From contig WPIO01000001.1 in the NCBI GenBank assembly GCA_009760855.2, positions 1,676,001-1,740,000 of the forward strand: a stretch of DNA of 64,000 nucleotides, given 5' to 3'. Source of the DNA: Cristatella mucedo. Taxonomy: Eukaryota; Bryozoa; Phylactolaemata; Cristatellidae. Shown piece after piece: positions 1 through 15,960 of this stretch; position 1 is the stretch's first letter; each line of letters opens with the position of its first letter. Position numbers and translations under genes: made by a program. The notes under the pieces were generated by a model, which did no database searches, was not told where the DNA came from, and worked only from the letters and a program-made list of their open reading frames with translations.

Positions 1-1033
1 ACGAAGACCCTGTTGTCGGTTGAGTTCAGTGGCATTCCTAGGACATTGTGCGCCCTGGGAAGAATTTTTTTTATTTGATGGCGCTCCCCTTTGTAAAGCA
101 AGGCCCGTCTTGCGAACAGGCTCTGCAACTTCCAACTTGATTTATTCCACCTCGGAGCACTCTGCTGCCCAGCAATATCTTAGCTAGATGTGACATAAAC
201 AAAATTTTCAAAGTATTAGGCGGTCATTTTGGTGTGGTCCCATCCAGTGCCCAGGGACATATGCCCACTGCTTCCCTTTCGGTATGCCACTGGATGAATT
301 TCAGGAACTGTTTATTGTCGGCCTGGATCCTGGATTAAGTTTCGTGTGTGGTTCGTGGGCACTGTGCCAGACATTTTTCTCCAAGGGTGCACTTTGACCT
401 TACCATGCTTCTACTGCAGAATGCTTGACCTCAACACCTCATCTGTTCCTTGCCGTGCAGCCTCCCCATTTTCTGCCCATATAAAAAATATCATTCGTAT
501 GTGTATAGCGCCTTTAGAGAAATTAATCTCTATTCAGGTGCTTCACATTTGCCATGGGGCTGGAGCCCACGACCTCGGCCAGACCTTGGTCGGGCTGAGC
601 CGATGAAATCGGCATGACGCTTTATTGCAAGGAGGCGTTAGTAATAAAAGGTTTGATCTCTCATTAATAATCTTGTCGTGAATCTGACATGTTGGGATCA
701 TGCTTAGAGTCACAAGCTAAGCAGGGCTTTAGTATCGGACTGTCGCCGTGCTGTGTCTGATATACCAGACGGCGTGTCTAGGCATCAAGAACACTGCAGT
801 ACCTCACTGCTGTTGCACTGGATGTACCTGCCACTCACTGACCGACAAATTCGGTTTAGTATAGTTTGCTTGAATTTCTATGGATTTTATTGCAATCTGC
901 CAGTCGGTGCATCCCGTGTGACACGACTTCTTCGATTCATTGACAGCACTGAGATCAATAGAACTTAAAAATTACAGTCGCCCTGTGATTGACTGGCTGA
1001 TCATGCTGTTATGTGGCCTAGTTTGCGTTGTAG
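1..1033. other. No recognised gene apart from the SINE at 490
   Basis: Stop-rich in all frames and without convincing splice-bounded exons. The N-terminal exons of the RMI1-like gene could lie here or left of the window, but I could not identify them. Confidence 0.5.
490..605 (-). repeat. tRNA-derived SINE, family A
   Basis: Read on the minus strand, a tRNA-like head (B-box-like GGGCTCCAGCCC region) is followed by a tail reading GAAGCACCTGAATAGAGATTAA and a GCGCTATA stretch. The same unit recurs at 4220, 7560, 26590, 48553, 60108 and 63143. The tail resembles the 3' end of the L2-like LINE in this window. Confidence 0.75.
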
Positions 1034-1148
1034 TTTGAAATCGGCGACTTCGATGACGACTTTGATGAGGACGATGGAGACTTTGCGACAGCTCATCACG
1101 CTGTTGCAATTCCTTCAATCCAACCGCTGCCAATTAAAATGTCATCAG
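1034..1148 (+). CDS. RMI1: Candidate internal exon of the RMI1-like gene (acidic segment)
   Basis: An open 115-bp segment is bounded by a GTTGTAG acceptor and a TCAG/GTGGGT donor. It encodes an Asp/Glu/Phe-rich stretch (DFDDDFDEDDGDF). The exon ends one base into a codon, and the next candidate exon at 4516 supplies the other two, so the reading frame joins. The acidic composition matches the acidic middle of that exon. Assignment to RMI1 is an inference from phase and composition, because no RMI1 domain lies in this piece. A short unrelated exon or chance open frame remains possible. Confidence 0.45.
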
Positions 1149-1459
1149 GTGGGTCAGTCTATATGTAAATGATGACACTTTCTGTGGCCGTTACCCGCTA
1201 GCCATTACTTTGTTTTTGATGGTTGCTGCTATATATGAGCTGCTGATTATTCGATGGGCATGCATGACCAAGCATTCGGCCGTGCCATCTTCATAGAGAT
1301 ATCTTTTTTATCAACCTGGGTTAATAGAGATTAGCCCGTAGTCCAAACCTAAGTCTTTGACTGAGTATCAAAGACGAGTGTCATACGACTATTTACAATA
1401 TCATGGCTGCTGAAATAAGTAGATGCAGCAACATTTGGTATATTGCACTTTACACATCA

Positions 1460-2960
1460 GGCAGCTGTGATAATAATATTATTAATGCATTTGATATAGC
1501 AACCTCAGCAAACTCAATTTCTTTTAGGCACTTCACATTTTCTGCAAAGGAAGCATGATAAAATAGTTAATGATAGTACGCCCAATGAACGACAAGAATA
1601 ACATGGTTAGGGGTGACATGCACAGGGTCAACATGCAAGTGTTGTTAGTGGCAGCATGCACAGTGTAAGCACATAAGCACATGAAAGACGAATCACAGGG
1701 ACCCACTAAATGCTGTGATAAATAGGTGCATTTTTAGGTTCTTTTTAAAGGTGGTCAAGCCAGCGGATTTCGTGACGCAAGTCAGAAATGAGTTCCAGGC
1801 TTTGGGAGCAAACGAACTAAAGGCACTGTCTCCAAAGGATTTGAGGTTTTCTTACGAGGTATAGGTAAACAGTTAGATTCCGCAAATCGGGTGGTATGCT
1901 GCTTAGCCTTGTGGGGGAGTAGTCTGATAGGTTGGCTGGAGTCAAAGAATGAAGAGACCTAAAAGTGAGTTAAAGAATCTTGAAGTCGATGCATTGCTTG
2001 GCTGAGGGCTAGTGCATGTCAGCGAGAAGTGATGTGATGTGGCAACTGCGATGCTCACGACAGACAAGCCTTGATGCAGAGTTTTGCACAAGCTGTAAGC
2101 GCCTGATTGGACAGGCCGGTATACCAGCAAGTAGTTACAAGTGAGTTACAGAAGGCGAGGGGGATGTCCCAAATGCATGGATCAACTTAAATGTGTTATC
2201 CCTGTCTAAACAAGCCTGAATTTTAGCATTAGTAATCAGGCTAAACTGCTGAGCTGATGTGGTCGTCTAATGAAAGGTCACTTTTGAACAGGGCAATTAG
2301 ATTTCGTGCAGATTTTACAGTACGCTTGGTGGCAAAGTCGATTGTGAACATTAACCTTTCCAATTTCTGAATCATGCTTGGTTTGCCCATAACTAGTAAG
2401 TTAGTTTTATCCTCATTCAATTTGAGAAAGTTTGCTACCATCCAGTGCGAATGTATCAATGCATGCAGCAAGGGAGTTCAGATAATTCAAGTTGCTGGAG
2501 GTCTGGGAAGGACTAAAGCAAACGTACAACTGAGTGTCATCTGCATAGAAGTGAAAGCCTAGATTGTACTTGGCAATCTCATCGGCAAGAGGGAGAATAT
2601 AAATCCTGAAAAGAGCGGGACCAAGCATGGGGCCGTAAGGTACCCCAGATTTCAGAGGTGCCTCGAATGATCTTAGGCCATTCCCATCGATATTCTGGAG
2701 TCTCCCGCTGAGATTGGACTTGAACCATTGCAGTGCAGCGCCAGTTATGCCCAGGCTAAATGAGAGCTGCTCAAGAAGGACTCGGTGATCGATAGTATCA
2801 AAAGCTGCCTAAAGATCAAGCAAAATAAGCAGAGAGACTCTACCTAAGTCCGCATTCCTAAGTAGGTCGTTATACACCCGAAGCAATGCTGACTCTGTGG
2901 AATGATTAGCTCAAAAACCAGACTTGAGCTCACTAGCACGGCTTGAAGTTTCTATATGAG
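1460..2960 (-). mobile_element. L2/CR1-type LINE, 3' part of ORF2, decayed
   Basis: On the minus strand, separate frames carry reverse transcriptase signatures. There is a YADDTQLY catalytic motif (near 2530), then an NEDKTNLLVMG segment and a DLSLDDHISS segment (near 2270). The expected thumb and C-terminal region and 3' UTR run down to about 1460. Frameshifts and stops separate the pieces. The last 250 bp match the 3' ends of other copies at 9500, 17270 and 21430. Confidence 0.8.
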
Positions 2961-3059
2961 TTCAGCTGGTCTGCCACGTTCTGTAGTCGTCCCTATCTTT
3001 GGTGCCTGCTATGTTCAAGGTGTGGGATGTGGATGTAATATATGCATCTCCGTCTGTAA

Positions 3060-3960
3060 CCCCACAAACTCATAAAGACTATGTGGGTGTTACGCAGGAA
3101 GGAAGGAACAGAACAGCTAATCTATTGTCCACACAGGACCTGAGGGCGCGAACAGGCTGAAACTGATGCAGCAGTTCAGCTAGGTACGAAGGAGCCAAGC
3201 CGTGGCGGGCCTTGTGGGTCAGCGTAAGAACTTTGCTCTGTATCCGTTCCTCAACCGGTTTCCATCCTAGTTCTTTCAGCAAAGGAGACAAGTGCTCAAA
3301 CCTCTGGGACTTGAAGGCTAGACTTGCAGCCATATTCATAGTCAATTGCAGTGGCCTAGTTACTTTCTTTGGTAGCCCAGCCAAAAGGGAATTACAATAA
3401 TCAAGCCGAGACAGAACTAAGGAGCTAGTTAAATGTTTTGTAAGCCACTGTGGAAGACAGCTCCTAATCTTGGATAGGGATCAGCCGTGATGGCTAGCTG
3501 TAGAAGTAGTCTTCTGAATGAAGCTTTTAAAATTGAGGCAGCTGTCGAAAACCACACCTAAATTTCGAGTACGTGGTGATGGTCGCACGACAGTATCACC
3601 TATTCGAAGAGCAAAGCCTTTTAATCCAGCCACACGCTTAGGGTGTCCTGTGAGCAGCAGTTGGGCTCGTCATTTAGTTTCAAGAAGTTTTCCGACATCC
3701 AGGATCGAATGTCGGCAAGGCAAGCATTCAGTTTCTGAGTTGCTGCAGCAGATTCCGAGGTTTGAATGACAAATACCGCTGAGTATCGTCAGCATAAACG
3801 TGATATCCCATTCCATGGGTCTTAATCACTTTTCCCAGAGTTAAGAGTATAAATGGAGAACAGCAAGGACCCAAGTGCGGACCCTTAAAGGACTCCACAG
3901 GTGACCCGTCTTGTGTGTTGAAATTAACAGCCTTCTGTAACACGTTTGGGCCTTGGGTAT
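3060..3960 (-). mobile_element. Second, different L2/CR1/Rex-like LINE fragment
   Basis: The minus strand shows a YADDTQ motif with preceding GPCCSPFIL (about 3780-3900). Downstream is an ELGWKPVEERI..KVLTLTHKARHGLAPSYLAELL segment in pieces (3079-3384), typical of the C-terminal end of L2-clade ORF2. The sequence differs from the neighbouring copy, so this is another subfamily. Broken. Confidence 0.7.
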
Positions 3961-4219
3961 CACCCTCCCTTGCTTGGGGCTCTAGTTATGGCAGTAGGCA
4001 TCGTCTAGTAGGTTGTGCCGGTGTTGCTGGCCCGTTTTTGTGTGCCTGCACACGGCGTGATGTGAAGCTGTCAGAGGAGGGTGGTGTAAAGTAAGTTGTA
4101 CAAGTCGGTTGATTCAGCACTGGGCGCTGTTATCTGCCGACATTGGTCAATAAACGATTGCCTTTGGCAGGACTCGAAACCTCGAACCGCGATGGAAAGT
4201 GCAAGCGCTCTACAGGCTG

Positions 4220-4357
4220 AGTTGGCCCAGTGGTTAAGGTGCTCGCCCTGACCAAAGTTTGGCCGAGTTTGTGGGCTCGAGTCCTGTGGTTTATGTGAAG
4301 TGCCTGATTAGAGATAAAATTATCTTAGGGGCTATGCAAATGAATTATATTTTATTC
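4220..4357 (+). repeat. tRNA-derived SINE, family A, full-length
   Basis: The A-box-like GTTGGCCCAGTGG and B-box-like GGGCTCGAGTCCT are about 50 bp apart. The tail is GAAGTGCCTGATTAGAGA followed by GCTATGCAAATGAATTATATTTTATT. It sits just upstream of the large RMI1-like exon. Confidence 0.8.
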
Positions 4358-4515
4358 TACACCTGGGCTAAACAAAACCCTTGTCTGCACTCACTGGCCG
4401 GTGCATGCACACAAAGTACAAAGTTAAAGTTAAAGTTACAGGTTAGTTGAAACAGCAGCCCCTCATTTAAATTGTGCCAGCAGAAGAGCATTAGCCGCCA
4501 GCACCCAGTTTTCAG

Positions 4516-5822
4516 TGGACAATTGCCTGCTGCACGAAGCACGCTCACGACGGCTGGCAAAGCGATCGTCTGCATCTGCTTCTCTCCTCTCGGCTGTAGA
4601 CTCCGGCCGAGGTATCAAGATATTTGCTCAAGACGTCACAGCGAGTACCTCTGCAAGCGCTGTCTCGAAGCAAGCTGCCGTCACTACGACGTCTGATACT
4701 CCTGCTGTGCCGAAGGCGACGAGTACCGTCGCCTCACTGCCGGGCGCTCATTCCAGATCCCATGCGCGGGGCACCAGCGGTGGCGCCACCTGCTGGTCGG
4801 GCCAGCCCGGTGGCGCTGCGCATAGCAGTGTGGGCGCTACGGCTTTGGCACCTGCGGTTGCCGGCGGGGAGTCGAGGCGCGCCTTCCCTGACCACGCGAG
4901 TGATGCGGCGGAAGACGACTTGTTCGACGAACGCGACGACGACTTCGGCGAGGACCTTGCCGGAGCCGAAAACGTCGGCGACTTTGCGGTGGCGGCGCAC
5001 ATGAGCGTCGACGACTTTTGCAGTGACTCCGAGCGTGCAGGCGACGTGCTCGACGGCACCGCCACCGATTTCTGGTGCGACGACGCCGGCTACGAGCACT
5101 TTGGCGAGGGCGACGACCCGGTCGACGTCTTCCATGACGTGGCTCAGCCTGCGGCAGCTGACGTCGAGCTAAGCAGTAATGACAGCAGCTGCCACTCGAA
5201 GTCTGCCTGCCGGCAGAGTGCAGCACAGCACAAGCCTGGCGCCCGCGACGAGTCGCCCCGGGGCGCCGGCAGTGGCGGCAGCATCAGGAGTGTGGCTGGC
5301 CTGCCCCGGCACCCTGCGCCGGCTGCTTACACCGAGGCTCGCGTGAGCTGCCCGGCTGCAACTGCCGCCTCCGACTCGCGGCGGCCGGTCGCGCAGCGGC
5401 CAGCCGCGACCGCTGCAGCTGGCGAGACGCTTGCTGAACCACTACCGAGCACGCCTGCGCGAAAAACAGAGAAGGAAGAGGCCGAGGATGATGACGACGA
5501 CTGTGTAGTCGTGGCCGCCGAAGCCGGCAGCGGGCAGCGATCGGGCTCGGCGGTGGCCCGCAGCAGCCCGAGCGCCGTTTGCGCTCGACTTCGCCTGACG
5601 CCGGCGGTCCCCCGCACTGCCCGTGAGGCCGCCGCTGCTGCTTCCAATCCGCTTGCGAACGGTGACAAAGTTCGCCGGCTGCGAGTGTGGCCAGTCGAGA
5701 GCCCGAGCGGCTGTGGCGGCGAGATAGCTATATGCTCCTTGGACTCGCCTCCGTTCACGTATCTGAGTTGCGTCAAGGCGCTGCTGTCGTCGCTCGTCGA
5801 GCGGAAGACTTTCGTCGTCAAG
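4516..5822 (+). CDS. RMI1: RMI1-like gene, large exon: disordered linker and start of C-terminal OB fold
   Basis: A 1.3-kb open segment runs from a TTTTCAG acceptor to an AAG/GTGCGT donor. Most of the encoded protein is low-complexity: Ala/Ser-rich, then an acidic region, then a run of Glu/Asp residues ending DDCVVV. The last 30 codons hold SPPFTYL followed by a strand ending FVVK. In RMI1, the BLM-TopoIIIalpha-RMI cofactor that promotes double Holliday junction dissolution, a PPFTYL-type segment starts the second OB fold. The next exon at 9067 continues that fold in the same phase. The linker carries little family information, so recognition rests on the splice-joined OB2 segment. The N-terminal OB1/DUF1767 exons were not found. 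Confidence 0.6.
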
Positions 5823-5939
5823 GTGCGTGTCAAGCGCCCGACTCGTTTGATGTTTGGGGGCTCACCTGACGTTGGCTTGTCCCTGCATCTGCTTGTGCTT
5901 CAGCTACAGCTTAGCTGTAAGCACAGCTGTAGCTAACCA

Positions 5940-6215
5940 GCCTCATTTGAGATCTGCACCTGGCCTGCCCTGCACCTGTTTGCCTGGTACCCTACACCGA
6001 TCTGCCCTAAACCTGACCTGACCTGCTCTGTGCCTGTCCTACCCTGCATCTGTCCTGCCCTGTACTACACCTGATTTGCCATGCATCTGACCTGCCTTGC
6101 ACTTGTCCTGCCGCCTGCCCTGCACCTGTCCTGCCCTGTACTACATCTGATTTGCCATGCACCTGACCTGCCCTGCACTTGTCCTGCCGTACACCTGACC
6201 TGCCATGCACACAGT
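5940..6215. repeat. Degenerate minisatellite, CCTGCCCTGCACCTG-type
   Basis: Short related units (CCTGACCTGCC, CCTGCCCTGCACCTGTCC, TTTGCCATGCACCTGACC) repeat over about 275 bp, and a segment of about 65 bp occurs twice. It lies in the intron after the large RMI1-like exon. The open frame on the opposite strand is repeat-derived. Confidence 0.75.
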
Positions 6216-6667
6216 CTGAGCTAGCTCCGATGAGGTGGAGCTGCAATGCCCACTGGGTGCAGTGCTACCGTTAACTTTTCGGCGACTAGTGGTTCATCAG
6301 AGTTATTCGATGATTTCTTTTGCATGCAGGACCCAAAAGGTTGCAAGGGGAGGTCTCAAGATTGCAAGTATTTCATCACCACCAACGAATGTTAATCCTG
6401 CAGCTTTTGGTATACCGGAAAAATGTTACCTGATTTAGCAGCCGCCTCATTTGTATCTCTACTAATTTAAAGAGAGAAAGTCTGTACTTTCTTCCGGCGT
6501 GCCTCAAGACGGTGCACTTGCATTAAGTCGCAAGATGGTGCAGCGGTGTCTTCTGTGACTTCCGGGAGTGACACGTAGTAGACCTGTAATGTATGTTTAC
6601 CATGACTTACCTAAGCGAGTCCACAGACAGTGAGCTGCTTGTAGCATCAGAAGAGCCAATCACTGGC

Positions 6668-6770
6668 AATCACTACTGCTTGCAGTTGGCAATAAAGGAT
6701 CGCCCATGGCAGGACTTGAGCCCACGACCTCGGTCGTGAAGAGTGAGCACCTTACCCATGCTAAGACCCA
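6668..6770 (-). repeat. tRNA-derived SINE, family B
   Basis: On the minus strand a tRNA-like head ending GTGGGCTCAAGTCCTGCC is followed by GGGCGATCCTTTATTGCC and a short hairpin-like GCAAGCAGTAGTGATTG. Copies at 11088, 14950, 53217 and 62883 share this body. Confidence 0.65.
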
Positions 6771-7559
6771 GGGGCTTTACCAAGTATGTTAGGTCTCAAA
6801 GCCTGTGAAGCACTGTAGCCCAATTAAGTCTGGTGCCTTGGTCGGTTACTTATTACCCATAAGTTTACTCAGCAACTGTTGCTAGTGATCTCATGCACTT
6901 CACGGAATACACACACTTATTTTGTCGTTCAGATGTGCCGAGCATTGCCGCAGACGTCCACTCGTCTGAGTTATCCCCACCTGGCTGATGTAGCAGCAAA
7001 TACGGTTTCTGTGGTTGCCGAGCATATTAGGCAAAGCTGTTGCAGCTCGGCATTCCATTGCAGTTAACACTTTCACCCACACGTGCATTCAGCCACTACA
7101 CCTGGATTCGGCTCGAGTGCAAGCAGCAATTTAGAGCCAAGGCTTTGAGCTCTGTAGAGTCCTGTCCTCGAGTGTCAGGCCAGGCTGACAGCTCAATGAC
7201 CGGCTGTTAATGACCAGCTGCAGTTCACTTTAGCCAAGCTGTATGCAGGCATGTGTCATGCACCAAGAGCCAAATGGCCTTTAACGAGTGAAATGAAAGC
7301 AGAGCAAAACAATGTTCACCTCACCAGCACCGATCTAAGGTGCATTCTCGGTCTAAATGTGTCTCCACAAAGCCACAAAGACTACCGGTGCTTTGCACGA
7401 GAATTTTCTATTGCACACTCAAAGCCTAAGAGGCTTTCGGTTTGCATTCATTCGGTATCCTACCTACTGCAGGCCATCGTCGTCATTGCTACTGTGTGCA
7501 CACGTTGCTGCTGCTTGCACCAGGGTTGTTGTGTATGGATCAAACGACCAAGGTCAAGG

Positions 7560-7810
7560 TTTGGTCCAGCGGTTAAGGTGCTCACTGACCAAGGTCCGGC
7601 TGAGGTCGTGGGCTCGAGCCCCGAGGCATATGTGAAGCGCCTGAATAGAGATTAAGTTCTCTTGGGGCACTATACGAATGAATTATATTGTATTATATTA
7701 AGCGGAATGCATTTGATGACCGAGGTCTCGGGCTCGAAGCCCGAGGCATACGTGAAGTGCCTGGACAGAGATTAGGTTCTCATATGGCGCTCTACAAATG
7801 CATGATACTA
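7560..7810 (+). repeat. SINE family A, one full and one partial copy in tandem
   Basis: A complete unit (7560-7700) ends in ATGAATTATATTGTATTATATT. A second unit lacking the A-box half follows at 7718-7810. Both carry the GCCTG-ACAGAGATTA tail. Confidence 0.75.
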
Positions 7811-9066
7811 AGTATTGTTAAGCTTACCTACGGCACACTCACCTGTTGGAATTGTTTGTCACAGTTCCCCAGCCCTCTCCAGATCCTGTGGTCAGATGCT
7901 GTCAGTCGAAGTCATTGCCTGTCACAGAGCCGAGCTGCTGCCAGAAGGTTAAGTTATGGCTCGATTATGCACTGAAAGAGGCAGGATCTCTGTTAATAGC
8001 AGCCTGAGCTAGAGGCATGGAGGCTTAGAGCTCCATTCGATGCATTCGACTGCATCTGATTCGTAAGTCGGTATTTTCGTTCCAGCTTCCTCTTTGTCAT
8101 GCTTATTCGTGTCGAATAGTTGTTGCTGTTGCCGTTCATCGTAGTGAAATGCCGTCGTTTGCTGGTTTGAGTTAAGCAGCACGTGAGTTTCAGCTGCCTC
8201 CTGTCGTTTCACGGCCGAACTGGAAATGTGGTCACGTGACCACTTGCAGTGCATTGCTGGTCTGAAATCGTTGACTCCCTCCTGGCTAGCGACTGTTGCC
8301 AACGCATTGAGCTCGGCTCCTCGAAAAAGTTGCATGCTCTCGTCCCGCTAGTTTTTGCTTTAACACCGTTCCCGAATAGGCCCGATAAATGTGCCTAAAT
8401 ATTTTGCACAATAGCAGCCTTGGTCGTGCCGGCTTCTGGGCTGCACGTGTGCACAAGCAGACTCGTGCCACAGCTGCCTTCAGCGGATCGCTCGTGCAGC
8501 CAAGTCATCTCCACACGACTGGACCCGTGTGAGTCGAGCAGCCGATGCTGTTGCTAGGGTCGCTAATGGCAGCAGGCGTGACGCTTGTCTGAGTTCCCAA
8601 CTTGTGAGTGTAACGTAAAGCGCACTCATGCGTTGAGCTGCCGAGCTGCTCGAGCGCCAGTGAAGCCAACGCTTCCAGCCAAGTGTCGTCGTGCGTAGTG
8701 TACGAGTCAATCTCGATTTCTTGGTTGCTGGAGTGCATTGTTTTTAGGTCGATCCTACCTGCTAAATGACGACGATTCGTTCGCCTGGTGTTTTCGAAAG
8801 TAGCGAAATTGCAATCCTTTGTGGGGGGGTGTGGAGTCTTCGTACCGATTAAATCCGGCTGCTGATGGTCAGTTGCTGGCTTTCCGGTAAAATCGTGCCG
8901 GCGAGTTTCGGGGCGGGCCGGCTGCATAGCTCGCCTCGAATAGTATCGTGTGCCCCATGCTAGGGCCGCACCCGATGCTAGGGCCGCCGAGCTTGCTGTG
9001 CCGGAGCGTCTGCTAGAGTCGATGCCCCGCTGACGCCGCCAGCTCGTCCTGCCTGACGCCTTGTAG
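7811..9066 (+). other. Intron of the RMI1-like gene
   Basis: No repeat family recognised. A long open frame on the minus strand (8505-9410) covers this region and the exon at 9067, but shows no protein features and is the shadow of that exon plus flanking sequence. Confidence 0.5.
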
Positions 9067-9180
9067 GCGTACATCCGCACTCTGACGGGCAAGCTGAAGC
9101 TGAACAAGCACCATGGCTGGTCGCTGAGCGCCTGCATCAACGACGGCTCGGCCGGCCTCGAGGTGGCCTTCTCGGACGAG
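9067..9180 (+). CDS. RMI1: RMI1-like gene, OB2 exon
   Basis: A 38-codon exon follows a CCTTGTAG acceptor and begins in phase 0, matching the donor at 5822. It encodes AYIRTLTGKLKL, then GWSLSACINDGSAGLEVAFSDE. This is the pattern of the RMI1 C-terminal OB fold: a strand of the type KAFI-TLTG-L, a Trp-Ser strand, then a DGSA-L-V-F-DE strand. The 3' boundary is uncertain. The GACGAG/GCAAGG junction would be a rare GC donor; otherwise the frame runs on to a stop near 9290 and truncates the fold. No later OB2 exon was found. Confidence 0.65.
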
Positions 9181-9499
9181 GCAAGGCTGCTCTCGCTGGC
9201 TTGCTTGAGCCCTGTCGCTGCCTCGGCTGCAACGTGGCGCAGTGCTTCTATGATGCCCAGTGCGCGTGCAGCTGCGTGGCCGTGCGATTGATTACTCACT
9301 AGTGTCGATTGCGGATGCGAATATGCTAGCTGAAGTATGCCTTTGTGCTTAGCTAGCCTGTGCGCCCCAAAAAAGAGCGATTGGTCCCTGTGTCCATGCT
9401 CGCGTATCACTGCTTGGCCATTCCCCTGCCACCATTGGCCTGCTGGATCTCGGATTAATAGCAGCGCTCGAAGATGACAGGTGTCACAAAGTGGCTCTA

Positions 9500-9812
9500 A
9501 TCCGTCATGGCATCCCTTAACTTGACCACGTTTAAAAAGAAATTAAAAACGCACCTATTTATGACAGCATTGAGTGGGTCCCTGTGTTTCGTCCTTTGTG
9601 TGCTTATGCATGCTGACACTGTAGCATGCTGCCACTAACCGAACTTGCCTGCTGACCCTGTGCATGTCACCCCTAGCCACACTATTAATGTTTTTATCAA
9701 GTATGATACCACTCACAATTCGATCGTGTTTCCTTTGCAGCAACTGTAAAGCACCTAGAAAAAGATTGAGTTCTCTGAGGGTACTTTACGAAGTGTATTA
9801 TTATTATTATAA
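9500..9812 (+). mobile_element. L2-like LINE 3' end
   Basis: Contains the end of ORF2 (the TTTAAAAAGAAATTAAAAAC segment), the roughly 200-bp 3' UTR, the conserved tail CACCTAGAAAAAGATTGAG and a terminal (ATT)n. 5'-truncated. Confidence 0.8.
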
Positions 9813-10115
9813 TCCGGAAAAATCTTGAAGCGATATAAATGCTAATGTGGCAGCATGTTATACTTTGACCTCGGGTCTCGAAGGTCGTTCTATAACAACA
9901 GTAGATGGCTAGACTTCCATTTTACTTCTCCGTGAAATGTGTGAGTTTGAAGGGGCGCTGTGCCTTTTTATACCCTCTGTTGGTTTCAGGCAATTTAATA
10001 TTTTATCAGCCACGTTTTATTTTTTATCTACATTTAAAATTTTTCACAAATATAGGTAGCTCTATGAAATGCACATTTATTATGGTATAAACTTATATAA
10101 ATTAATAAATAAGTA

Positions 10116-14186
<4,071 letters not shown>

Positions 14187-14240
14187 AAGCACCTAGAAAG
14201 AGATTGAGTTCTCTGAGGTAGTTTTATTTAGTTTTCAAGT

Positions 14241-14273
<33 letters not shown>
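14187..14273 (+). mobile_element. L2-like LINE tail fragment
   Basis: Only the conserved terminal tail (CACCTAGAAAGAGATTGAG, then TTCTCTGAGG) and the (ATT)n end are present. Confidence 0.7.
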
Positions 14274-14344
14274 GAGAGAGAGAGGGAGGGAGAGAGATAT
14301 ATAGAGAGACAGACAGGCAGGGAGATAGGCAGACAGAGAGAGAA

Positions 14345-14405
<61 letters not shown>

Positions 14406-14425
14406 AATCAGAGAGACAGACAGAC
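14274..14425. repeat. (GA)n-rich microsatellite
   Basis: A pure GA tract with short GGGA and GACA interruptions directly follows the LINE tail's (ATT)n. Confidence 0.95.
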
Positions 14426-14949
14426 TCGAGGGTTGACCAGGACACAAGCCGCTTGTGGAGATGCGTTTTTCACGAAACAATGCATCTGTCATGCGAGATA
14501 TGTTTATCACAGGCGAGTTTATTGACCTTAATTAGCTCCTGTCCAAAAGCCTGGCTAGCATCCAGGTCATTATTCTTATACAGAGAAGTCGTGACGTTTT
14601 GCCCATTCTCGGCAGGATTGAATACCAGCCAGTAACACGGCACGAGCTCGTTAAAAGCAGATGCCTTCTGGTTCGTATTTTTGCCCAAGTTTGTGACTCA
14701 CCGTTAAATACTGCTGACATGTAAAGGAAAACTCGTTGCCTTGGTTCTTGAGCATGCACCGTGTTCCTGCACAGAGCTGCACTAGAAGTGCCTGTGATCC
14801 TGGGCCTCAGCAGTGCCACAGTCGTGCACGGTGCATTCCTCATCCTGAAGATTCATGCGACGTCTCTCACTGCTTGATCGGATCTGGTTTAAGCTCTTGT
14901 TTATGAATCGAAAGCCGTGCATCACTGGGTCCTTGCCCTGTGGCAAAAT

Positions 14950-15045
14950 GCTCGCTCTTCACGACCCGAGATCATGATTGAGTCCTGCATTGGTCGATCC
15001 TTCAATGACCACTGCAGGCAGTGGCGATAGTGGTGAAAGCTCTTC
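14950..15045 (+). repeat. SINE family B fragment
   Basis: Carries GCTCTTCACGACC, a degenerate B-box, CGATCCTTCAATGACCACTG and the CAGGCAGTGGCGATAGTGG hairpin that mark family B. Confidence 0.55.
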
Positions 15046-15149
15046 TACTGCCACAGGAATGAGGCTGTAAGCTCAACTTAATTTTTTTCTTCCTACGTAG
15101 CTGCCAGCTGCACGGGAAGCTGTCAATCGGCCCAGCATACACGCTTAGA

Positions 15150-15290
15150 AGCAACACGCATGCATAGCTGCTTCCACGTGGAAGCTGCTAAGCGTGCGTG
15201 CATGCAAGGCCGATTGCATGCATGCATGCATGCATGCATGCTTAGCAGCAGTGTGCATGCTTGCCACGTGCATGCTGCTGAGTGGAGCTG
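15150..15290. repeat. GCAT-repeat imperfect palindrome
   Basis: A (GCAT)n tract at about 15217-15240 is flanked by inverted GCTGCTTCCACGTGG / CCACGTGCATGCTGC-like segments. The region could form a large hairpin. Confidence 0.7.
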
Positions 15291-15762
15291 GAAGAAGACT
15301 GCCATGTGCCACGTCTTTCCTCGTTAATGTGGTATGCGAATGAGCACATCTTTGAATGGCAAGATCTTTGAATGGCAAGATTTCCTCAAAAGTATCTGTC
15401 TAATTAAGCTGCCCAACGCGCAGGGCTAGAGGCAGAAGCACAGCAGCAATGCTGATACAGTTATTGCAGGTGGTTTGACATTAGGTGCTGCCGAAACTGG
15501 CTATCCTAATCCTTTTCAATCGTTGCTAGGTGCTGGCGTCTCTAATTGGTCACAGTGCCCGTGATTTCACGCAGCTGAGGAAGACTAGTGCCGACGGTGG
15601 TGGTGAGGTAAGAAGCATCCATGCCAGAAGCCAGCATTAAATTTGGTTTTGCATGGCAATTCAATTAATCGAGTTCTAATTATCACCAGGCAACATCGAT
15701 TTTTTTAGCCTTCATCATACCTTTTGCTGTTACTGTCTGAGACCACTCTTCTATCGAGAGAC

Positions 15763-15960
<198 letters not shown>

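Noticed and set aside
4220-4290. tRNA gene
   Set aside because: A- and B-box-like sequences are present but no cloverleaf forms, and the unit recurs with a LINE-like tail, so it is a SINE head. The same holds for the other SINE copies.
4734-5833. Several open frames antisense to the large RMI1-like exon
   Set aside because: Shadow frames of a GC-rich coding exon; low-complexity Arg/Ala/Ser composition.
5940-6246. 79-codon repeat-protein gene on the minus strand
   Set aside because: Derived from the CCTGCCCTGCACCTG minisatellite.
8505-9410. 301-codon open frame on the minus strand
   Set aside because: It is antisense to the OB2 exon at 9067-9180, in GC-rich sequence, with no domain or splice support.
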